The notes: generated by a model not told the origin, from the sequence alone. DNA of 64,000 bases from Leuconostoc mesenteroides subsp. mesenteroides (GCA_009676745.1 CP046062.1:1597501-1661500); one strand, 5' to 3'; positions 1 to 10,613 are shown, counted from the first letter of the stretch. Program-made: numbers and translations.

Positions 1-1728
1 ATGAACAGTTGCATAATCGAATTCAACACCTTGCCCGATACGAATCGGTCCAGAACCTAGTACAAGTACTGATTTTTTTGTACTAATAATCGATTCGTTT
101 TCCTGTTCATAGGTTGCATAATAATACGGTGTTGCCGATTCAAATTCCGCCGCAACAGTATCCACCATTTTATAAACTGGTTTAATTTCTTTATCTTTAC
201 GTAATGTTCTAATTTCAGCAGCTGTCTTACCCCAGATTTTGGCAATAGTTTCGTCAGCAAATCCATTCTTTTTCGCATACTGCAACTGATCGCTATCTCC
301 AACATGGTTGGCAAGGTCTCGCTCGATTTCAATAACATGCAATACTTTATCCAAGAAAAATTCATCAATTAATGTTTTATCATGAATCGTTTCAATTGAA
401 ACGCCTCGACGTAATAAATCAGCAATCATAAACAAACGATCATCTCGAGCAGGCATTAACGCTGCTAACAGTTCGTCATCTGAAAAATCTTTATAAGTGA
501 TATCATCTAAGCCAATAGCACCAATCTCTAGTGAGCGAACAGCCTTTAACATGGCTTCTTCCATATTGCGACCAATAGCCATCACTTCGCCAGTTGCCTT
601 CATTTGTGTACCTAGGCTGCGATCTGCTGTTGAAAATTTATCGAATGGCCAGCGTGGAATTTTAAACACAACATAATCTAAAGCTGGTTCAAACTCTGCC
701 TTTGTCGTGCCAGTTACCGGATTAATGATTTCATCAAGTGTCAAGCCTACAGCAATTTTTGCAGCCATTTTGGCAATCGGATATCCAGTCGCTTTTGAAG
801 CTAATGCTGAAGAACGACTAACACGTGGATTGACTTCAATAATATAGTATTTGTATGAATCAGGATCAAGTGCCATTTGAATATTGACACCACCCTCAAT
901 TTTTAATGCACGAATAATTTTTAACGCTGCGTCACGCATCATCTGAACTTCACGATCGGATAATGTTTGAACTGGTGCCGTAACAATTGAATCACCAGTA
1001 TGAACACCGACTGGATCAAAATTTTCCATTGAAGCAACAACCAACGCATTGTCATGAGCATCACGCATCACTTCAAATTCAATCTCTTTGTAACCCGCAA
1101 TCGAACGTTCAATCAACACTTGTGTTACAGGAGAAAGTTCTAATCCATTCGCCGTAATTTCCGAAAGTTCTTCATGCGTTTGAGCAATACCGCCGCCGGT
1201 ACCGCCTAGTGTATAGGCTGGACGAACAATTACTGGATAACCATGTGTGTCAGCAAAATTAAGAGATTCTTCTAAAGTAGTTGCAATGATAGACTCTGGA
1301 ATAGGTTCGTTCAAACGTTCCATCAAAGCTTTAAATTCTTCACGATCTTCGGCCTCTTCGATTGCCGATAACTTCGTTCCAAGTAACTCGATTTTTAGTT
1401 CATCCAAAATTCCTGCTTCGGAAAGGTCTTTAGCCATATTTAATCCAGTTTGACCACCTAATGTTGGCAAAATAGCATCTGGACGCTCTTTACGTAATAT
1501 ACGTTCAATAAAGTCAATTGATAGCGGCTCAATATATACTTTGTCAGCAATTTCAGCATCAGTCATAATCGTTGCCGGATTAGAATTGACTAAAATAACT
1601 TGATAGCCTTCTTCCTTTAGAGAAAGTGCAGCTTGTGTACCAGAATAATCAAATTCAGCTGCTTGACCAATAACAATTGGTCCGGAACCAATTACTAATA
1701 TTTTACTAATGTCTTGACGTTTAGGCAT
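1..1728 (-). CDS. carB: carbamoyl-phosphate synthase large subunit, partial
   Basis: ATP-dependent synthesis of carbamoyl phosphate from bicarbonate and the ammonia delivered by CarA, for pyrimidine and arginine synthesis. The first 576 codons are present and the frame runs off the left edge. The family is usually about 1,060 residues, so roughly half is visible. The N-terminus shows the nucleotide-fold motif [20 protein letters not shown] near residue 12. The first ATP-grasp half follows ([12 protein letters not shown], then [20 protein letters not shown]). The start of the second, duplicated half ([15 protein letters not shown]) lies at the window edge. The ATG overlaps the carA stop by 8 bp, so the two subunits are translationally coupled. 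It is the last visible gene of the pyrB-pyrC-carA-carB operon and is presumably controlled by the PyrR attenuator upstream of pyrB. Confidence 0.97.
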   Translation of the reverse strand, partial: MPKRQDISKILVIGSGPIVIGQAAEFDYSGTQAALSLKEEGYQVILVNSNPATIMTDAEIADKVYIEPLSIDFIERILRKERPDAILPTLGGQTGLNMAKDLSEAGILDELKIELLGTKLSAIEEAEDREEFKALMERLNEPIPESIIATTLEESLNFADTHGYPVIVRPAYTLGGTGGGIAQTHEELSEITANGLELSPVTQVLIERSIAGYKEIEFEVMRDAHDNALVVASMENFDPVGVHTGDSIVTAPVQTLSDREVQMMRDAALKIIRALKIEGGVNIQMALDPDSYKYYIIEVNPRVSRSSALASKATGYPIAKMAAKIAVGLTLDEIINPVTGTTKAEFEPALDYVVFKIPRWPFDKFSTADRSLGTQMKATGEVMAIGRNMEEAMLKAVRSLEIGAIGLDDITYKDFSDDELLAALMPARDDRLFMIADLLRRGVSIETIHDKTLIDEFFLDKVLHVIEIERDLANHVGDSDQLQYAKKNGFADETIAKIWGKTAAEIRTLRKDKEIKPVYKMVDTVAAEFESATPYYYATYEQENESIISTKKSVLVLGSGPIRIGQGVEFDYATVH

Positions 1729-2806
1729 TTGTAGTCTCCTTCTTTGATTCAGCTATCATATCCAAAAATTCATCGAATAAATATTCAGCATCGTGCGGGC
1801 CAGGTGCTGCATCTGGGTGGAATTGAACAGAGAAAGCATTGTAACCTTTCAGACGAACACCTTCAACAGTCTGATCATTGATTTCCTCATGTGTCACAAC
1901 TAGATCTGTTTTCTCTAAGCTGGCTCGTTCTACTGCATAGCCATGATTCTGTGATGTAAAGTCTAGTCTCGTTTTGGAAATTGTACGCACAGCATGATTG
2001 AAACCACGATGGCCGAATTTCATTTTGTAAGTTTCTGCGCCATTGGCGATTGCGAACAACTGATGTCCCAAGCAAATCCCCATTAGCGGCAGATGATTTT
2101 GCAACTTCTGAATTGTTGGAATTGCATAGCTTGCATCTTTGGGATCTCCAGGTCCATTCGATAGTAAGATACCATCAGGGTTCGCTGCCAAAACTGTTTC
2201 TGCATCCACATTAGCAGGAAATACCATCACGTTAACGCCACGCTTGGCAAGCGAACGAAGAATTGAATTTTTCAGACCAAAATCAATGAGTGCGATTGAT
2301 ACACCATCAGTTGGGTTTTGATACTGTGTTTTTGTTGTTGCATCTCCAACCATTGTTTTCGATATTTCAAACGCTCCTAGTCTCGCAACGACGTCATCCG
2401 TTATTTCATCAACAAGAGCTGCTTTCATTGCGCCTTGATTACGCAATTCTTTTGTTAAAGCACGTGTATCAACACCTGTTATGCCAGGCATGCCAGTTTT
2501 TTCTGCCCATTCAGGTAAACTCATCATTTTACGCCAATTACTTGGACGTCGAGCGATTTCATGCACCACAATTGCAGATGCAGCTGGTCGCAAACTTTCA
2601 AAATCATCGCGATTAACCCCATAATTACCGATTAGTGGGTAAGTAAATACAATAATTTCACCTCGGTATGATAAATCTGTAATCGATTCTTGATAACCAG
2701 ACATACCAGTGTTAAAAACTAACTCTGCCATGATATCAATATCAGCACCAAAAGCTTCACCTTCATATACTGATCCGTTTTCCAATAATAAGTAGCGTTT
2801 TTTCAT
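1721..2806 (-). CDS. carA: carbamoyl-phosphate synthase small (glutaminase) subunit
   Basis: Glutamine amidotransferase subunit that hydrolyses glutamine and channels ammonia to CarB. It has 361 residues, normal for the family. The N-terminal CarA domain (about 1-150) contains [10 protein letters not shown]. The class I glutaminase domain follows, with the nucleophilic cysteine in GICLGHQ near residue 245 and the catalytic His in [12 protein letters not shown] near the C-terminus. The start has AAGGA upstream and overlaps the pyrC stop, and the carA stop overlaps the carB start. It is the third gene of the pyrimidine operon. Confidence 0.97.
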   Translation of the reverse strand: MKKRYLLLENGSVYEGEAFGADIDIMAELVFNTGMSGYQESITDLSYRGEIIVFTYPLIGNYGVNRDDFESLRPAASAIVVHEIARRPSNWRKMMSLPEWAEKTGMPGITGVDTRALTKELRNQGAMKAALVDEITDDVVARLGAFEISKTMVGDATTKTQYQNPTDGVSIALIDFGLKNSILRSLAKRGVNVMVFPANVDAETVLAANPDGILLSNGPGDPKDASYAIPTIQKLQNHLPLMGICLGHQLFAIANGAETYKMKFGHRGFNHAVRTISKTRLDFTSQNHGYAVERASLEKTDLVVTHEEINDQTVEGVRLKGYNAFSVQFHPDAAPGPHDAEYLFDEFLDMIAESKKETTNA

Positions 2807-4080
2807 TTTACGTTATCCTTATATACAATTTCACCATCAACCCATGTAGCCAATGTTTTCCCATACACTTGCCATCCAATAAATGGTGAATTTTTTCCCA
2901 TTGACTCAAAACTTTCAGCATCTATTTTATAACTATTATCGAGATCAAACAAAGCGAGGTCTGCTTGCGCACCTTCTTCAATACTAGTGGGCGCCTGCAA
3001 CTGGAATTCGCTGACTGGAGCAGTAACCATTCGCTCAAGCAAAGTTTCTAGCGTCATCACACCATTTTTAACCAAATAAGTATAAAGCAGTTGGAAACTT
3101 GTTTCGATCCCGGTAATACCAAATGGTGCCTCTAAGAAAGACTGCTGCTTCTCTTCTTTTCCATGTGGTGCATGATCAGTAGCAACCATGTCGATGGTTC
3201 CATCAAGTAATCCAGCAATAACTGCTTCACGATCTTTTTGCGTACGTAATGGTGGATTCATTTTGAACATTGCATTATCAGAATTGATAGCTTCTTCTGA
3301 TAATAATAAGTGATGCGGAGAAACCTCAGCACTCACATGGATACCTTCATGTTTGGCAATTCGGACTAAGTCAACCGATTCCTTAGTTGAAATATGCGCG
3401 ACATGGTAATGAACACCAGTAGCTTTCGCTAGTACCAAATCTCGAGCAAGTTGTGAACTTTCCGCCAATCCTGTAATTCCTGGTAATGCTAACTTTGTAG
3501 ATTTTTTCCCCTCATTCATGACACCATCATGAACCAACGTATCGTCTTCCAAATGCGCGGCTAAAGGTTTGTTAACCGATGCAGCGGCGACCATTGCTTG
3601 GAGCATGGTATTTGCTGTCTGTACCCCTTTACCATCATTGGTGAATGCTTTGGCTCCAGCTGCTGACATGCCTTTAATATTAGTTACTTGATTTGACGTC
3701 AAATTATTTGAGATGGCACCATACTGTTCAATATGAATCACACCATTTTGTTTATTTCGTGCAATTTGATTCGCTATCTTATCTTCATTATCAGGAACTG
3801 GATTTAAGTTAGGCATGGCAACCACAGTCGTAAACCCACCGCGTGCAGCCGCTTTAGATCCGCTATTAATCGTTTCCTTATATTCAAAACCCGGTTCACG
3901 AAAATGTACGTGTACATCTACTAATCCTGTTGAAAGAAAAGCCCCTTTAGCATCAAAAACAGTAGCTACATTACTTTCGATGTGACTACTAATCTTTTGA
4001 ATGATGCCTCGATCAATTAAAACATCTCGAGGAACGAGTTGACTATTCCATAAAATTTTAGCATTTTTTATTAGTTGCAT
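2803..4080 (-). CDS. pyrC: dihydroorotase
   Basis: Zinc enzyme that cyclises carbamoyl aspartate to dihydroorotate, third step of de novo pyrimidine synthesis. At 425 residues it fits class I dihydroorotase. Metal ligands are visible in VDVHVHFREPG (HxH), in the mid-protein His residues (HLEDD, HYHVAHIS) and in the late Asp motif ATDHAPH. The start is preceded by GGAG. The gene begins just after the pyrB stop and overlaps carA by 4 bp, consistent with one polycistronic message. Confidence 0.97.
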   Translation of the reverse strand: MQLIKNAKILWNSQLVPRDVLIDRGIIQKISSHIESNVATVFDAKGAFLSTGLVDVHVHFREPGFEYKETINSGSKAAARGGFTTVVAMPNLNPVPDNEDKIANQIARNKQNGVIHIEQYGAISNNLTSNQVTNIKGMSAAGAKAFTNDGKGVQTANTMLQAMVAAASVNKPLAAHLEDDTLVHDGVMNEGKKSTKLALPGITGLAESSQLARDLVLAKATGVHYHVAHISTKESVDLVRIAKHEGIHVSAEVSPHHLLLSEEAINSDNAMFKMNPPLRTQKDREAVIAGLLDGTIDMVATDHAPHGKEEKQQSFLEAPFGITGIETSFQLLYTYLVKNGVMTLETLLERMVTAPVSEFQLQAPTSIEEGAQADLALFDLDNSYKIDAESFESMGKNSPFIGWQVYGKTLATWVDGEIVYKDNVK

Positions 4081-4084
4081 TTAC

Positions 4085-4978
4085 TTACTCCGTAACGTAT
4101 TCTAAAATGGCCATTCGTGCATAAACGCCATTAGTCATCTGGTCAAATATTCGTGATTTCGGTGCTTCAACTAAATCATCAGCAATCTCGACGTCTCGAT
4201 TAACTGGGGCTGGGTGCATAATAATGCTATTTTCTTTCAAACTCGCGTAGCGTGATTCAGTCAAACCATACATTTCATGATACTTTTTGGCCGAAAAATT
4301 TTGATTTTCAGTATGTGTGATACGTTCATGTTGTACTCTAAGAAACATCACAACATCCTGTTCTGACCAACCAACATCAAGATCAACATGTTCGCCAAAT
4401 GATTCAAAATCGACTGGTTGCCAGTCTTTTGGCCCACTGAATGTTACTGTTGCACCGAGATTATTGAGTATTTCTGCATTTGAACGTGCTACTCGTGAAT
4501 GTGCTAAATCTCCAACAATTCGAATTTTCAAACCTTCAAAGTGTCCAAACTCTTGATAAATTGTCACTAAATCTAATAAACTCTGTGAAGGATGTTGACC
4601 ACTGCCGTCCCCTGCGTTTACAAGTTGTGGGATCGCATGTCCTTCACTCCGCAAGACACTTTCATACCATGAATTTTGAGAGTGACGAATTACTGCAACA
4701 TCCACACCAATCGCCTTAAGTGTTTTTAAAGTATCAACCAAACTCTCTCCTTTTGTCATTGAACTAGTTTGAGGGTCGATTTTTATTTGCTTCCAATCAA
4801 GTTGATTCTCTGCCATTTGGAAACTACTATGCGTTCTCGTTGAATTTTCAAAGAATAAATTTACAGCCGTTATCGATTTTGTTTTAGGTTGCTCACCTGA
4901 TTTTAACGCTAATGCACGTTGTATTAAGTGTAGCACGTCACTTTTATTAATTGCATTTATATTCAAATAGTTTCGCAT
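4085..4978 (-). CDS. pyrB: aspartate carbamoyltransferase catalytic subunit
   Basis: Condenses carbamoyl phosphate with aspartate, the committed step of pyrimidine synthesis. The carbamoyl-phosphate site FENSTRTHSSF is near residue 50, and HPSQSLLDL and the C-terminal HPAPVNRDVE are also present. I chose the ATG at 4978 (297 residues) because GAAGGG lies just upstream. An in-frame codon at 5005 would start inside the attenuator terminator. It is the first gene of the pyr operon. No regulatory subunit gene is nearby, as expected in Firmicutes. Confidence 0.96.
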   Translation of the reverse strand: MRNYLNINAINKSDVLHLIQRALALKSGEQPKTKSITAVNLFFENSTRTHSSFQMAENQLDWKQIKIDPQTSSMTKGESLVDTLKTLKAIGVDVAVIRHSQNSWYESVLRSEGHAIPQLVNAGDGSGQHPSQSLLDLVTIYQEFGHFEGLKIRIVGDLAHSRVARSNAEILNNLGATVTFSGPKDWQPVDFESFGEHVDLDVGWSEQDVVMFLRVQHERITHTENQNFSAKKYHEMYGLTESRYASLKENSIIMHPAPVNRDVEIADDLVEAPKSRIFDQMTNGVYARMAILEYVTE

Positions 4979-4992
4979 ATTACCCTTCTTTA

Positions 4993-5119
4993 TACAAAAA
5001 ACCAAGCGATCTGAGCGACCGCTTGGTTCTAGAAAATAAGGGTAAAAGTGTACACTTTACCAAAAGTATCTAAAGCCTTGCAGGTCTCTCTGGACCTGAT
5101 TAAAGGTTTTATTTTATTG
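4993..5119 (-). promoter_or_regulatory. PyrR-dependent attenuator leader of the pyr operon
   Basis: Read on the minus strand, 5103-5076 carries the characteristic PyrR-binding loop (AATCAGGTCCAGAGAGACCTG, then a GCAAGG tail), a stem capped by CCAGAGAG. It is followed at 5028-5000 by a 9-bp stem (AACCAAGCG / CGCTTGGTT) and a T-run: the intrinsic terminator just before pyrB. In the known mechanism, UMP-bound PyrR stabilises the anti-antiterminator so the terminator forms. The element is seen in sequence; the mechanism is from family knowledge. pyrR itself is not in the window. Confidence 0.93.
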
Positions 5120-5125
5120 ATAGTA

Positions 5126-5154
5126 ATCATAGCATCTTTTAAAAATTAATGCAA
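5126..5154 (-). promoter_or_regulatory. pyr operon promoter
   Basis: Minus-strand TTGCAT (5154-5149), a 17-bp spacer and TATGAT (5131-5126) place transcription start near 5119, just ahead of the PyrR box. The -35 lies immediately behind the lepB stop codon. Confidence 0.75.
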
Positions 5155-5155
5155 C

Positions 5156-5779
5156 TTACTTACTAAAGAAATTTTTGTTTCCTTGATTGATATTTTCTTT
5201 GGCTGTTTTGTTACTATTCCAGAATGGCACAATGACTCTACCAACAACGTGCTTTTTGTCTACAAATCCAAAGTATCGTCCATCATTTGAAACTGATCGA
5301 TGATCACCCATGACAAAGTATTTATCCTTTGGAACTGTAGAATGATTACGATCTTTGCTCTGCCATAAAGTGCCAGAAGAAAGTGTCTTCAGAGACCATG
5401 TGCTGCCAAAAGACATCTCTGTTCCCTGTGTACGTTCATTCAAACCAATGAAGTTCTGATTAACTTTCTTGCCGTTGACATACAGATTAGATGCTTTGTA
5501 TTCAACCGTATCACCTGGAATTGCAATAATACGCTTCACATACTTATCGTCGCCAGATTGGTACCTAGGATCTTCGTCTTTAGCCTTAAATACAATAACG
5601 TCTCCACGCCTATAACTTGCCACCTTGTTTAGAAAAACATTCTCTCTATCTTGTAAGTTAGGTTCCATTGATGGTCCGCTAACTTTTACGCGCGTAAATA
5701 AAAATGAGCGAATAAGTACTACAATTAGAATTGCAATGGCAATTGGAAAAACCCACTCCTTCAAAAACTTCATAAACAT
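5156..5779 (-). CDS. lepB: type I signal peptidase
   Basis: Membrane-bound serine protease that cleaves signal peptides from secreted proteins. It has 207 residues, typical for the short Gram-positive forms. One N-terminal membrane segment (about 8-29) is followed by the nucleophile motif SGPSMEP (Ser near 38), the catalytic lysine in KYVKRIIAIPGD (near 82) and the C-terminal box GDHRSVSNDGR. GGAAG lies 6 nt before the ATG at 5779; an alternative ATG sits two codons in. It stands between the YlbF-like gene and the pyr promoter. Confidence 0.95.
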   Translation of the reverse strand: MFMKFLKEWVFPIAIAILIVVLIRSFLFTRVKVSGPSMEPNLQDRENVFLNKVASYRRGDVIVFKAKDEDPRYQSGDDKYVKRIIAIPGDTVEYKASNLYVNGKKVNQNFIGLNERTQGTEMSFGSTWSLKTLSSGTLWQSKDRNHSTVPKDKYFVMGDHRSVSNDGRYFGFVDKKHVVGRVIVPFWNSNKTAKENINQGNKNFFSK

Positions 5780-5839
5780 AAATATCTTCCTTTACATAAA
5801 ATCACCAACAGAATATCTGTCGGTGATAGTGAGCTTAAA

Positions 5840-6193
5840 TTACTTCTGCAACTTAGAATATGCTTCGGCAACAGGTTTTGTAACGATGTCATTTAATTCT
5901 GTGAGCAAAGTGTTCAACGCCTGCTCTGCCTCCATCAGTGCATTGATTTTTTCGTCCTTTTGTACTTTTGCAGCAACAGCATCCCATTCCTTTTCTTGTT
6001 CAGGTTTTGGTTGTTGTTGGCTTTGCATCATTTGTTGAACTGCCATTTGAATTGCTTGGAATTCGCCAAACAACGCCTTAGAATCAGCGTCATTTTGTAT
6101 GGCGTTAAATGCATTTTGCCATGCATTATATTGTTGTGTCTCTGTCAAAACATTTGCCATTTCATTGGCATTATCGTAAATATTTACTGTCAT
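5840..6193 (-). CDS. YlbF/YmcA family protein
   Basis: Small helical protein of 117 residues, rich in Gln and Glu, matching the YlbF/YmcA (DUF964) family by length, all-helical pattern and the central segment around FGEFQAIQMAVQQMMQSQQ. Bacillus relatives form a complex that affects RNase Y activity and development. That role is known from Bacillus and not established for lactic acid bacteria. A good ribosome site (AAAGGA) precedes the ATG at 6193. It sits between lepB and the penicillin-binding protein, with no visible link to either. Confidence 0.8.
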   Translation of the reverse strand: MTVNIYDNANEMANVLTETQQYNAWQNAFNAIQNDADSKALFGEFQAIQMAVQQMMQSQQQPKPEQEKEWDAVAAKVQKDEKINALMEAEQALNTLLTELNDIVTKPVAEAYSKLQK

Positions 6194-6279
6194 GTTGTTT
6201 TCCTTTTTTAACGTTATGTTATATTACTAAAATCATATCACAATCAATAACTAATGTGAAACACTATTCAATCTAACCA

Positions 6280-8340
6280 TTAATTGCCAAATAATCCTTT
6301 AACATTGTTCCACAATTGACCAGCTCCTTCAACAGCTTTGTCAACGCCACTATTGAAGTCATCTTGAATTGTTCCCCATAAGTCACTACCCTGATTTGTA
6401 CGACTTGATGGGGTGTTAGGATTTGTTACTGTAAAGGCAGTCTGATCCGTATTTGGTAAAATTTGTTCCAAAGACGTTTTAACCAAAGGTCCCATTGTAG
6501 ACGTCAATCCTAACGGCAAAGAACCTGTATTATTCCCTTCAAGCCCCATCCAAGTTGCTTGAACAATATCCTTTGTGTATGCCATTCCCCATGAATCTTT
6601 TGATGAACTAGCGTTATTGGTACTGTTAGGATTTTCAGTAGTACCGGTTTTACCGGCAATAGTGTAACCTGATGGCGCAGACCCAACACCTGTACCATCT
6701 GTATAAGTACCAAGCATCATCCGTGTCATGTTATTTGCAACCTTACTACTGATGACCTGTGTTTGTTTTGCTTTTGGTGAGCTAACAATTACTTTCCCAC
6801 TTGCATCAACTATTTTAGTAATATAATGTGCCTGACTCATCACACCACCATTGGCAAAAGCAGTGTATGCTTGTGCCATTTGTTGTGGAGATACACCTTT
6901 AGTCAATCCGCCTAATGCCAGTGACAGGTTCTTATCTTTTTCACTCAATGGTAGACCAAACTTAATACCACTCTTATAACCAACTTCTACACCCATTTTA
7001 TTCAGTAAATAGACTGCCGGAATATTGTATGAATGTTCCAAAGCCGAATACATTGGGACATCGGCTGTTTCAACATTCATAGCATTGTTTGGTGTATAAT
7101 TGTTCGTCCCAAAACTCATCGACTGATTAGGTAATTGCGTGCTAATACTATAACCTCGCTGTAGAGCTGGTGCATAAACGACCATTGGTTTGATTGCTGA
7201 ACCAGGTTGTAATTGTGATTGATTAGCTCGGTTAAAGCCACGGAAAGTATGTGATGTTTCACGGCCACCGACTACAGCCAATACTCCACCAGTTTTAGCA
7301 TCTAATACAATAGATGCTGCTTGTGCATCATCAACATAGTTAAATAATGCTGAATTATCAAAATCATTTTGTAAATTCGTTTGATCTTTTTGGTCTAACG
7401 TTGTATATATTTTATACCCACGATTCATAACATCGTTTTCTGTTAAACCATAGGTATTGATAGCTTCGTTAATCACTGAATCAAAATACCAAGGATAATT
7501 ATAATCACCAGAATCATCATAGGTATCATACAGCGCATCCGTCGTTGATTTAGCTGTGTTAGCCTGTGCTGAGGTTATTTTTTTATTATCAACCATAGTT
7601 GTCAAAACTAAATCACGTCGAGCTTTGGAAGCTTCTGGATGATCGATTGGATTAAATTTAGCGGGACTAGTTAACATACCCGCTAGTGTAGCGGCCTGTG
7701 TTGTCGTTAATTCACTAGCATGAACACCAAAATATTTCTGTGATGCGTCTTCGACACCCCAAACTCCATGACCAAACCAAGCATTATTAAGATACATCGT
7801 AAAAATTTCATTTTTAGTGTAATCTTGTTCAACCTGCATGGATAAAAAGATTTCTTTAGCTTTTCTAGTAAATGTCTGTTCTTGCGACAAATAAGCATTT
7901 TTAACCAATTGCTGTGTCAACGTAGAGCCGCCACCAGAAATAGTATTCGATCCGGTTATTTTGTTTTTGACCAATAGAACCGCTGCACGTGCAATTCCTT
8001 TTACTGAGAAACCATATTCATGATAAAAATTACGGTCTTCAATTGATAAAACAGCATCTCGCATATTCTGTGAAATTTTATTATACGAAACATAGGTGCC
8101 TTTTTGTGAATATAATTCACCTGCTTTTTCACCCTCATCATCGTAAACCGTTGCTGTTTGAGAGAGCGTTGCCTCTAAATTTTTAACGTGTGCAGTTTTA
8201 GCTAAAATTGATAAGTAGGCACTTGTGACCAAAAATAATGTTAAAAATAAAATAATCAACAAGCGACCAAATTGCCACCGATGCCAGATTGGTCCTAATT
8301 TACCCCACACTTTTTGACTTATTGCTTTCAACCACTTCAT
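6280..8340 (-). CDS. class A penicillin-binding protein (transglycosylase/transpeptidase)
   Basis: Bifunctional peptidoglycan polymerase and cross-linker of 686 residues. A cytoplasmic tail and one membrane segment (about 27-47) precede the GT51 transglycosylase domain, with the catalytic Glu in SIEDRNFYHEYG (near 100) and the GGSTLTQQLVKN motif. The transpeptidase domain has the SxxK serine in QPGSAIKPM (near 380), an SYN triad in EHSYNIPA and KTG in AGKTGTTE (near 555). A short polar C-terminal tail follows. It resembles PBP1A/2A of Gram-positive cocci. It starts 4 bp after the argR stop, so it may be co-transcribed with argR. Confidence 0.95.
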   Translation of the reverse strand: MKWLKAISQKVWGKLGPIWHRWQFGRLLIILFLTLFLVTSAYLSILAKTAHVKNLEATLSQTATVYDDEGEKAGELYSQKGTYVSYNKISQNMRDAVLSIEDRNFYHEYGFSVKGIARAAVLLVKNKITGSNTISGGGSTLTQQLVKNAYLSQEQTFTRKAKEIFLSMQVEQDYTKNEIFTMYLNNAWFGHGVWGVEDASQKYFGVHASELTTTQAATLAGMLTSPAKFNPIDHPEASKARRDLVLTTMVDNKKITSAQANTAKSTTDALYDTYDDSGDYNYPWYFDSVINEAINTYGLTENDVMNRGYKIYTTLDQKDQTNLQNDFDNSALFNYVDDAQAASIVLDAKTGGVLAVVGGRETSHTFRGFNRANQSQLQPGSAIKPMVVYAPALQRGYSISTQLPNQSMSFGTNNYTPNNAMNVETADVPMYSALEHSYNIPAVYLLNKMGVEVGYKSGIKFGLPLSEKDKNLSLALGGLTKGVSPQQMAQAYTAFANGGVMSQAHYITKIVDASGKVIVSSPKAKQTQVISSKVANNMTRMMLGTYTDGTGVGSAPSGYTIAGKTGTTENPNSTNNASSSKDSWGMAYTKDIVQATWMGLEGNNTGSLPLGLTSTMGPLVKTSLEQILPNTDQTAFTVTNPNTPSSRTNQGSDLWGTIQDDFNSGVDKAVEGAGQLWNNVKGLFGN

Positions 8341-8343
8341 TCA

Positions 8344-8814
8344 TCAACCTATCAATTCCGCCCAATGATTAGCTAGCTTTGCGGCATCTGTTTCATTTCT
8401 ACTTGTAACATAAATTGTATTAAATCCCGCTAGGGTCGTGATTACTTCAGGTAAATTTGCGTCATCAATAATGCCTGCAACTGAGTTACCACTACCATCA
8501 GTTGTTTTAATAATCGTTAAGAACTCAACATGAGTCACATATGAAGCATACTCTTTGATTGCTTCATCAACAGCGTTAGTTGTTACCAGATTTTGAACAT
8601 TTTTCGTTGTATCATTGAGTTGCTGGTAACGTAATTGCCCGCTGTCACTCTTTTGACGAATAATATTCATTGCCCGAATATCTCGTGATACGGTTGTTTG
8701 TGTTGTCTCAACACCATGCTTAATCAGCTGAGCAAGTAATTCTTCTTGGCTGGCAATAATATTATCTTGAATAATATCTAAAATAAGCTTTTGCCGTTCT
8801 TGTTTTGAAATCAT
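8344..8814 (-). CDS. argR: arginine repressor ArgR
   Basis: Arginine-responsive regulator of 156 residues. The N-terminal winged helix includes the recognition helix region TTQTTVSRDIRAMNI (about 38-52). The C-terminal hexamerisation and arginine-binding domain has the motif GSGNSVAGIIDD. The start at 8814 is chosen because AAGGAG lies 7 nt upstream; an in-frame extension of 16 codons lacks a ribosome site. It lies directly downstream of argS in the same direction, a common arrangement in lactic acid bacteria, and just upstream of the penicillin-binding protein. Confidence 0.95.
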   Translation of the reverse strand: MISKQERQKLILDIIQDNIIASQEELLAQLIKHGVETTQTTVSRDIRAMNIIRQKSDSGQLRYQQLNDTTKNVQNLVTTNAVDEAIKEYASYVTHVEFLTIIKTTDGSGNSVAGIIDDANLPEVITTLAGFNTIYVTSRNETDAAKLANHWAELIG

Positions 8815-8921
8815 TGATTTCTCCTTTGTATCATGATGCACGGTTATCCAAAAAAATATCATGCCGTTTTATGCATCACTTTAACAGTTAGCTTAAATCA
8901 TACTTGATTTTTTCAAACTAG

Positions 8922-10613
8922 TTACATTTCTTCAGGTGCCTTGACGCCTAATAATCTCAAGCTTTCTGTCAAAACAATAGATACTGATTTAACCAACACT
9001 AAGCGAGCATTTAATTGCGCATCTTCTGTTAATATTTTTGAATTAGCGTAGTACTTGTTAAATGCTCTTGACAAATTCAACGCATATTTAGCAATAATGC
9101 TAGCCTCACGTTGTTGCCATGCACGTTGTACTGTCTTGGGGAAATTGTTAAGTGTCGTAATAATATCCCATGTTGCCGGATCAGTCAAATTCAAACCATC
9201 ACTCGTCAATTGAACCGACGCCTTGCGTAAGATTGATTTTGCTCGCGCATTTGTATACTGTACGTATGGTCCAGTATCTCCTTCAAAACGAACAACTTCT
9301 TCCAAATTAAAGTCAAAGTTGTTGGTACGATCATTCATTAAGTCATGAAAGACAACGGCACCGGCGCCCACTTCTTCTGCGACTGTATCTTTATCAGATA
9401 AAGCAGGATTTTTCTCTTGAATTTGCTTCAAAGCCAATTCATGTGCATCATCTAATACATCCTTCAGCAAAACAACATCACCCTTACGTGTTGACATTTT
9501 TTTACCATTGAACGTAATTAGACCAAAAGAAATATGTTCAATGTCTTCAGCCCACTCAAAGCCCATTAGTGATAAAACAGCCTTCATCTGTACAAAATGT
9601 TCACGCTGCTCCCCACCAACAACATATAACGATTTCGCAAAATCATATGTTTCTTTTCTATAAAGTGCGGCTGCTAAATCACGAGTCATATATAAAGTTG
9701 CACCATCTGAGCGCTTAATCATAGCTGGCGTTAGATTTGGATTGATATGGCTCAAATCAACAATTTGCGCTCCCTGTGATTCAACTAAAAGATTTTTGTC
9801 TTCTAGAAGATCAACGATTTTATCCATTTTATCATTATAAAATGCTTCGCCGTTGAATGAATCAAACGTGATATCCAAGCGATCATAAATATCAGAAAAC
9901 TCTTTCAATGATTCAGCACGGAACCATTGCCATAAACGATACGCTTCTTCATCGCCATCTTCAAGCTTCTTAAACCAAGCACGACCTTCATCATTTAATG
10001 CGTCATTTTCCTTAGCTTTCTCGTGAAACGTTACGTAGTACTTTAACAGAGTAGCGATTGGGTCTGATTTCACTTCTTCTTCAGAACCCCAAGCTTTGTA
10101 AGCATATATTAGTTTACCAAATTGCGTACCCCAGTCACCCAAATGATTTATTTTGACTGGTGTGTAACCATTTTTTGCTGTGATATTTGCTAGTGCATTA
10201 CCGATAACAGTCGAACGTAAATGTCCCATTGACATTGGCTTAGCGATGTTTGGACTGGACATATCAATCGTTACCTTAGCTCCATGTCCATCTGCATTGT
10301 CACCATAAGCACCTTCCAAGTCAAATACTGTCTTCAATACTTGATTAGAGGTAGCTACTTTGTCCAAGAAAAAGTTAACATAAGGTCCAGTAGCTACAAC
10401 CTTTTCAAATCCTTTTTGATTAATTGCTGCAACGATATCTGCAGCAATTAATTGCGGTGCTTTATGTAATTTCTTAGCCAATGTAAATGTTGGAAAGGCA
10501 ACATCGCCAAGATCAGATGATTTTGGTGCTTCTAGTTTCTCAGAAATCTCTTGCAAAGTAAGGTCTGTGAGCACTGCATTAAGTGCCTCAACAATTTGTA
10601 TATTATCTACCAT
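8922..10613 (-). CDS. argS: arginyl-tRNA synthetase
   Basis: Class I synthetase of 563 residues that charges tRNA-Arg. The N-terminal Arg-tRNA additional domain is followed by the HIGH-type motif SPNIAKPMSMGHLRST (near 120), a KMSKS-type motif KKMSTRKGD (near 375), and a C-terminal DALR anticodon-binding domain ending in LRLLGVKAPEEM. AAAGGA precedes the ATG. Transcription passes through a T-box leader (10726 to about 10900), so expression should rise when tRNA-Arg is uncharged. argR follows downstream. Confidence 0.97.
   Translation of the reverse strand: MVDNIQIVEALNAVLTDLTLQEISEKLEAPKSSDLGDVAFPTFTLAKKLHKAPQLIAADIVAAINQKGFEKVVATGPYVNFFLDKVATSNQVLKTVFDLEGAYGDNADGHGAKVTIDMSSPNIAKPMSMGHLRSTVIGNALANITAKNGYTPVKINHLGDWGTQFGKLIYAYKAWGSEEEVKSDPIATLLKYYVTFHEKAKENDALNDEGRAWFKKLEDGDEEAYRLWQWFRAESLKEFSDIYDRLDITFDSFNGEAFYNDKMDKIVDLLEDKNLLVESQGAQIVDLSHINPNLTPAMIKRSDGATLYMTRDLAAALYRKETYDFAKSLYVVGGEQREHFVQMKAVLSLMGFEWAEDIEHISFGLITFNGKKMSTRKGDVVLLKDVLDDAHELALKQIQEKNPALSDKDTVAEEVGAGAVVFHDLMNDRTNNFDFNLEEVVRFEGDTGPYVQYTNARAKSILRKASVQLTSDGLNLTDPATWDIITTLNNFPKTVQRAWQQREASIIAKYALNLSRAFNKYYANSKILTEDAQLNARLVLVKSVSIVLTESLRLLGVKAPEEM

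Noticed and set aside
5625..6038. 137-codon plus-strand open frame
   Set aside because: It overlaps lepB and the YlbF-like gene on the other strand and has low-complexity content from the opposite strand.
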